Assembly (NCBI GenBank): GCA_020205615.1 | Contig: CM035166.1 | Coordinates: 88,837,043 to 88,901,042 of the forward strand | Source: Panax quinquefolius | Taxonomy: Eukaryota; Streptophyta; Magnoliopsida; Apiales; Araliaceae | Reading direction: 5' to 3' | Length of the DNA: 64,000 nt | Shown: in pieces, positions 60,194-64,000 of the stretch | Layout of the letters: the number at the start of each line of letters is the position of its first letter | How positions within the stretch are numbered: position 1 is the first letter of the stretch | Notes under the pieces: generated by a model | Seen by the model: the letters and a program-made list of their open reading frames with translations, nothing else | What the model was told of the DNA's origin: nothing | Database searches by the model: none | Made by a program: the position numbers and the translations under genes

Positions 60194-60720
60194 AACTCCA
60201 CCTCCTTCATGTGACGAATACTTTCGGGAAAATACTTGTCGCTGAACAGTTCTTGGAACTTCTCCCAAGACATCTTTAGTGCAGCAGGTTGGGTATGCTT
60301 TACAGACTCCCACTAGTAATCTACCTCTCCTCGCAACATGAAGGTGGCAAAGGAAACCTTTTGCTCCTCGGAGCATCCCAAGACATCAAGTATCTTGGTG
60401 ATCTACTTTATCCACGTCTTCGCCTTAAGTGGTTCTGGCTTTCCCAAAAACTCCAGTGGTCCCAGCTCCTTGAAATGCTTAGCGGTGACCATCCGAGAGT
60501 TGCCAGTGTTTTCACCTATATTTTGCACAGAAGTCTCTCTTGCCTGATGTTGTATAAATTACAGAAAGCTCCTAAACATTCCATCGTTCATCATTTGGTC
60601 GGTGTTGTTGTTTACTTGAGGATTATTGCCTTCCTGATGCACATTATCTTGGGTATTGATCTGTGGTGACTCAATGGTCTCATGTGCTCCATTGTTTATC
60701 TCAACATTCTCGGATGCCAT
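60194..60720 (-). pseudogene. Family A gag, 5' part, interrupted by E2
   Basis: Start ATG at 60718-60720 gives MASENVEINNGAHETIES. It continues with MMNDGMFRSFL, HFKELGPLEFLGKPEPLK, ILDVLGCSEEQKVSFATFML and SDKYFPESIRHMKEVE, the standard chromovirus capsid text. Three in-frame stops occur (after FRSFL, after WIK, and where DYWWES is expected). The text ends at codon 176, where the E2 LTR begins. It is the best-preserved copy of the gag also seen at 1859-2560. Confidence 0.9.
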
Positions 60721-60885
60721 TTTCAAACACTACCACAAAACAAGGGTTAATTGACATATCACATATTATCCCTGTATTCTGACCGACCAATTAAATGACA
60801 AATAATCTTAGGTAGGTCATACTAGCGAAGGATTTCCCCGTCTCCTCCCTAGTTCTAGTCTCACATCTTAGCCAGGGATCATATC

Positions 60886-60904
60886 CCTAAGCTTTGATAC
60901 CAAC
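60886..60904 (-). promoter_or_regulatory. Family A primer-binding site
   Basis: TTGGTATCAAAGCTTAGGG on the minus strand, directly next to the LTR terminus; cleaner than the copy at 2752-2770. Confidence 0.85.
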
Positions 60905-62559
60905 TGTGACACCCCCAAAATAGGTATACATCACCCATTCCGAGTCGCCAAATACATGGTATTGAATACAAATACAAACTTAATTTTACAACATGAGCTG
61001 GGATTTTTTATACGAATATTGTCTCATAGACAATATCCAAACTCGAATTCAATCCTTATTACATTTATTATTACACTAAATAGTGAGGACAACTAAAACA
61101 ACCATCTCAGACTGCACTCCATTCCCCGACTAGTCCCGGCTACGTTCTCATTTCTTGAAGAGAACAATGAAAGTAAAAGGGTGAGCTCAACTAGCCCAAT
61201 AAGAAATATTATGACTAAGATAATGCAGAATAAATTATCGTTAGCCTTCAACAGTGTAAAACTGATAAAATTTAATAAACATCAAGTTTAATTGCAGCGG
61301 AACAAACAATCCATTAGAAGAGTCAAGTAGAGCATGATATCTACTATCTTCTATGATTTAAGAGTTTATCATTAATTTTATCGCTGATACTCAGCTCAAT
61401 AAATAATCCACATCATCGAATCATCCCTGCACTACAGGCCAACGATATTCATTAGTATCACGTCCACGAATTATCCATGCACTACGGGCCAAGGATATTC
61501 GTGTAATCATCAATGGTCATGATCATACCAGCAACTCTCCATCAATACACTACGGGCCAATGAAGACTTTTACAACATCATTTGTAACATTACGGTCATG
61601 ACTATACCGAATAATTTCTAGTTATAATCATACCAATCAACAGTCCATCTATGCACTACGGGCCAAAGATAACTTTCATAACAATATAAGCATGAGGATG
61701 ATGACAATGATATAAGAATTCAATTAAAAGAAAGCAAAGGATAATTTTTTAAAGATTTATAATTTAATTTATCCAGAATTCAATAATGTCCAAATTGTCA
61801 ACATGATACTGCTTTGTGGAGTAAAATTCAAGAATAATATTGTATCAAAAATGATTTGAACCGAAAAGAAATCAAATTTTGTCATGAATAGTACCCCGGG
61901 TGAATAGTAGCTGAGTAAATAGTACCATGTGAGTAGTACTTCGAGAATAGTACGCCATGAATAGTACCCCGGTATGAAAAGTTAACACTTATCAAGAATG
62001 CTCAGAATAATATTTTCGTGAAAAGATACTGGATGAAGCGCAAATTTCATGCATATTTTACTAATTTCATGGAGTATAGACGCCAAAACTTAACAAAATG
62101 AGTATAGAATTCGGAATCTGAAACGAAATAATATTACTTATAACTACAGAGTATGGAAGAAAATATTATTTCATACGAATATTGAACAAAAATAATATCC
62201 CTTACCTTATAAAGAAGAGTATTCTAACTGGTATAGCAATGATATTCTTGAAGACAACTTTCACTGTTTTCTACGCTCAAAGCTTCTTAAAACTCTAAAG
62301 AAATACGCTCAATATTATAGAAGAAGAATTATCTGATTCTGGTGTGATTTTCAATTCTGAATTAAGCATCCTATTTATAGGAGAATGGAAGGATACTATT
62401 TGAATTTAGAAAATCACGCGTGCACAGGAGAAAAGGAATTATGGGCGCTCGACGAAAAACTGATTTTTCTGATTTTACTATACAAACACTATGCAGGCAC
62501 TATGCAAACACTATGCATAATAAAATATAATATATTCTATTTTTCATAAAAAACAAAAC

Positions 62560-62564
<5 letters not shown>

Positions 62565-62597
<33 letters not shown>
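62565..62597. repeat. (TA)n microsatellite
   Basis: About 16 TA units in the family A LTR. Confidence 0.95.
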
Positions 62598-62602
<5 letters not shown>

Positions 62603-62699
62603 CCTTTTCCTTACTAAGAAAAGTATACCACTTCCTCCCATAAATTTTCAAACACACACGCACATTTTAAAACACCCACATATATTTTGAAACACACAT

Positions 62700-62702
<3 letters not shown>

Positions 62703-62752
<50 letters not shown>
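62703..62752. repeat. (TA)n microsatellite
   Basis: About 25 TA units; the left LTR breaks at the homologous tract. Confidence 0.95.
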
Positions 62753-62755
<3 letters not shown>

Positions 62756-62825
62756 TCCCCATTACGTAACCTCCCCCCCCCATTTCCATTCTTTAACCCA
62801 CATGTGGGCCCCACCCCACATGTCA

Positions 62826-62829
<4 letters not shown>

Positions 62830-62908
<79 letters not shown>
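62830..62908. repeat. Compound (CA)n(TA)n microsatellite
   Basis: About 20 CA units pass directly into 18 TA units. It creates spurious long reading frames on both strands. Confidence 0.95.
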
Positions 62909-62911
<3 letters not shown>

Positions 62912-63683
62912 ATAACTTTCTCCGATTATTTTGAAAAATGGGTAAATGGGGGTTCCAAATAATAAGCAAAATTTACAATAAATACTTCATAAAAATCTCC
63001 TCAATATTTTTAACAACATTTATTCATCATTATTATAACTCACAATATTAACAATCAGATTGTTCCCAGAAAAGAGGGGGCTTTCAGATAATGATTTCTT
63101 TCTATTGGCGCGCACTTTGGTGACCAAACCCTTTCCTCGACAGAACTTTTTAGACATTGTTAATTATGCAGATAATAATATGATTAACTTGTCATCTTAA
63201 TTATTGATTTAATAATATATAAAATATTAACAATAATTGAATCAAATAACGTGAGATACTATGCAGCAATTACTGTAGCAATAATTGAATAAAACTGAGT
63301 GATTTCTCACGTAAGCATCAATAATCAATACAGTGTGCTACTATGCAACCACGCATATTATTGTACTTTTATCACTGGGTATTTCAACAGTTAACGGTAA
63401 AACTTCCGCCGTTATTTTCATAAAAAGATATTTCTGTCATTTTCTAACTCCGATAATAATTTATTTGTGGGGTCCACCAATGATTGTGCCGTTATACAAA
63501 TATTTCTTGTTAAAACGAATATTCCCCGACAAATCGATATTTTATAACAACTTGCATACTTTGCAAAATTTATAAATATTACCCACAACTATAACATTAT
63601 ATCAAATTTACACCATAATATTCAAAAATATATTTCAAAAAAAAATTAATCTTTATTTATGAAAGTTGGGGTCTTACATTAAC

Positions 63684-64000
63684 CAAAAATTCTCTATTAA
63701 ACGAGGCCCCAGCCTCATTTTCAACTATGAAACGAGGCCCCAACCCAGACTTCTCTATAAAACGAGACCCCCGCCTTGTTTTCAACTACATAATTTGGCC
63801 CCAACCTCATACCAAGCCTCGACCCCATGTTTAGTTACAGAACGAGGCTCCGGCCTCATAGCGCAGATTCAACAGATTTGTGCATGATTTAAGGGATTTT
63901 AGCTATTTTTTCAATTCTAATATAACTAGGATTGATTTAGAAGTATAAATAGATGTTCCTAGTCAAGTTTTAAGTATTCTATCACCTTAGTCTCGGGAGA
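63684..64000. other. Target flank with GAGGCCCC repeats
   Basis: Four or five units with AACGAGGCCCCAGCCTC or AACGAGGCTCCGGCCTC cores, spaced about 40-50 bases, up to about 63870. AT-rich non-coding sequence follows. The repeat type is shared with the opposite flank at 45738-45793. Confidence 0.7.

Larger units (their letters stand above)
45794..63678 (-). mobile_element. Composite family A element with nested insertions
   Basis: Both outer borders are family A LTR termini in minus orientation: TGTGACACC at 45794 and GGTCTTACA at 63678. Degenerate target repeats are TCAAC and TTAAC. Of the original interior only 710 bases of gag, leader and primer-binding site remain (60194-60904). The rest is a 418-bp foreign fragment, an opposite-strand family A LTR, and the E2 element. 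The gag is interrupted exactly where the E2 LTR starts. Confidence 0.75.
60905..63678 (-). mobile_element. Family A 5' LTR, full length
   Basis: 2,774 bp from TGTGACACCCCC to GGGGTCTTACA. It contains a GTGCA-type array (61420-61680), an ACTATTCAC array (61885-61975), a splice-donor-like AAGGTAAGGG (minus, about 62203) and a TATA box (minus, near 62370). It also holds two TA tracts and a CA tract, and the CTTACGTAAG... block shared with 5205-5240 near its end. Confidence 0.92.

Noticed and set aside
62614..62962. Reading frames of 84 and 91 codons on both strands
   Set aside because: They consist of CA and TA microsatellite translated as VCVCVC, HTHTHT and YIYIYI runs; not genes.
1..64000. 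Integrated pararetrovirus, organellar insertion or tRNA/rRNA genes
   Set aside because: No movement-protein or coat-protein text, no plastid or mitochondrial gene text, and no cloverleaf with matching anticodon arm was recognised; all RT text belongs to LTR retrotransposons.

Overview
The window is plant nuclear DNA, probably from a dicot. It is AT-rich and made almost entirely of nested LTR retrotransposons (Ty3/gypsy of the Tekay-like and Tat lineages, plus Ty1/copia). A non-autonomous hAT element, a MITE and many TA/CA microsatellites are also present. There is no bacterial-style gene organisation, no rRNA, and I could place no tRNA. The only host-gene traces are a broken cation/calcium exchanger (CCX) gene and one candidate first exon at 36740-36877. 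The species cannot be named from this sequence.

Layout. 1-6035: the 5' part of a decayed minus-strand Ty3/gypsy element (family A) with a 2.85-kb LTR whose last 414 bp are repeated in tandem. 6036-7968: unassigned sequence, a GGCCTGG minisatellite and a retroelement leader. 7969-11057: a 3.1-kb minus-strand LTR of another family. 11465-33346: the most informative part. A Tat-lineage element (minus strand, 12104-30132) sits inside an LTR of a third family (X), which itself sits inside the CCX gene. The Tat element has gag, protease, RT, two RNase H domains, a doubled integrase zinc module and integrase. Downstream of pol it carries, on the opposite strand, an intron-containing plant mobile domain (PMD) gene and a large tandem array. 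The whole block was then tandemly duplicated. In the second copy the Tat element collapsed to a solo LTR (30785-33341), into which a 1.86-kb solo LTR inserted (31327-33182). 35582-35895 is the remaining CCX fragment.

36397-39602: a TATA box, the candidate first exon, a hAT element with an 8-bp target duplication containing a MITE, and unassigned sequence. 39603-43860: a decayed plus-strand Tnt1/Tork-like copia element. 44515-45540: a minus-strand gypsy integrase remnant. 45794-63678: a family A element whose interior was replaced by a foreign fragment, an inverted family A LTR, and a second Tekay-like element (E2). E2's two LTRs are nearly identical except for one sharply divergent promoter-region block. 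63684-64000 and 45738-45793 carry the same GAGGCC-rich sequence and mark the target site.

Functionally the window records successive retroelement insertion, recombination and decay. All recognised protein-coding sequences carry stops, frameshifts or truncations. The best candidates for unusual biology are the PMD gene carried antisense by the Tat element, the reconstructed duplication history at CCX, the closely spaced inverted family A LTRs, and the divergent block in the E2 LTRs.
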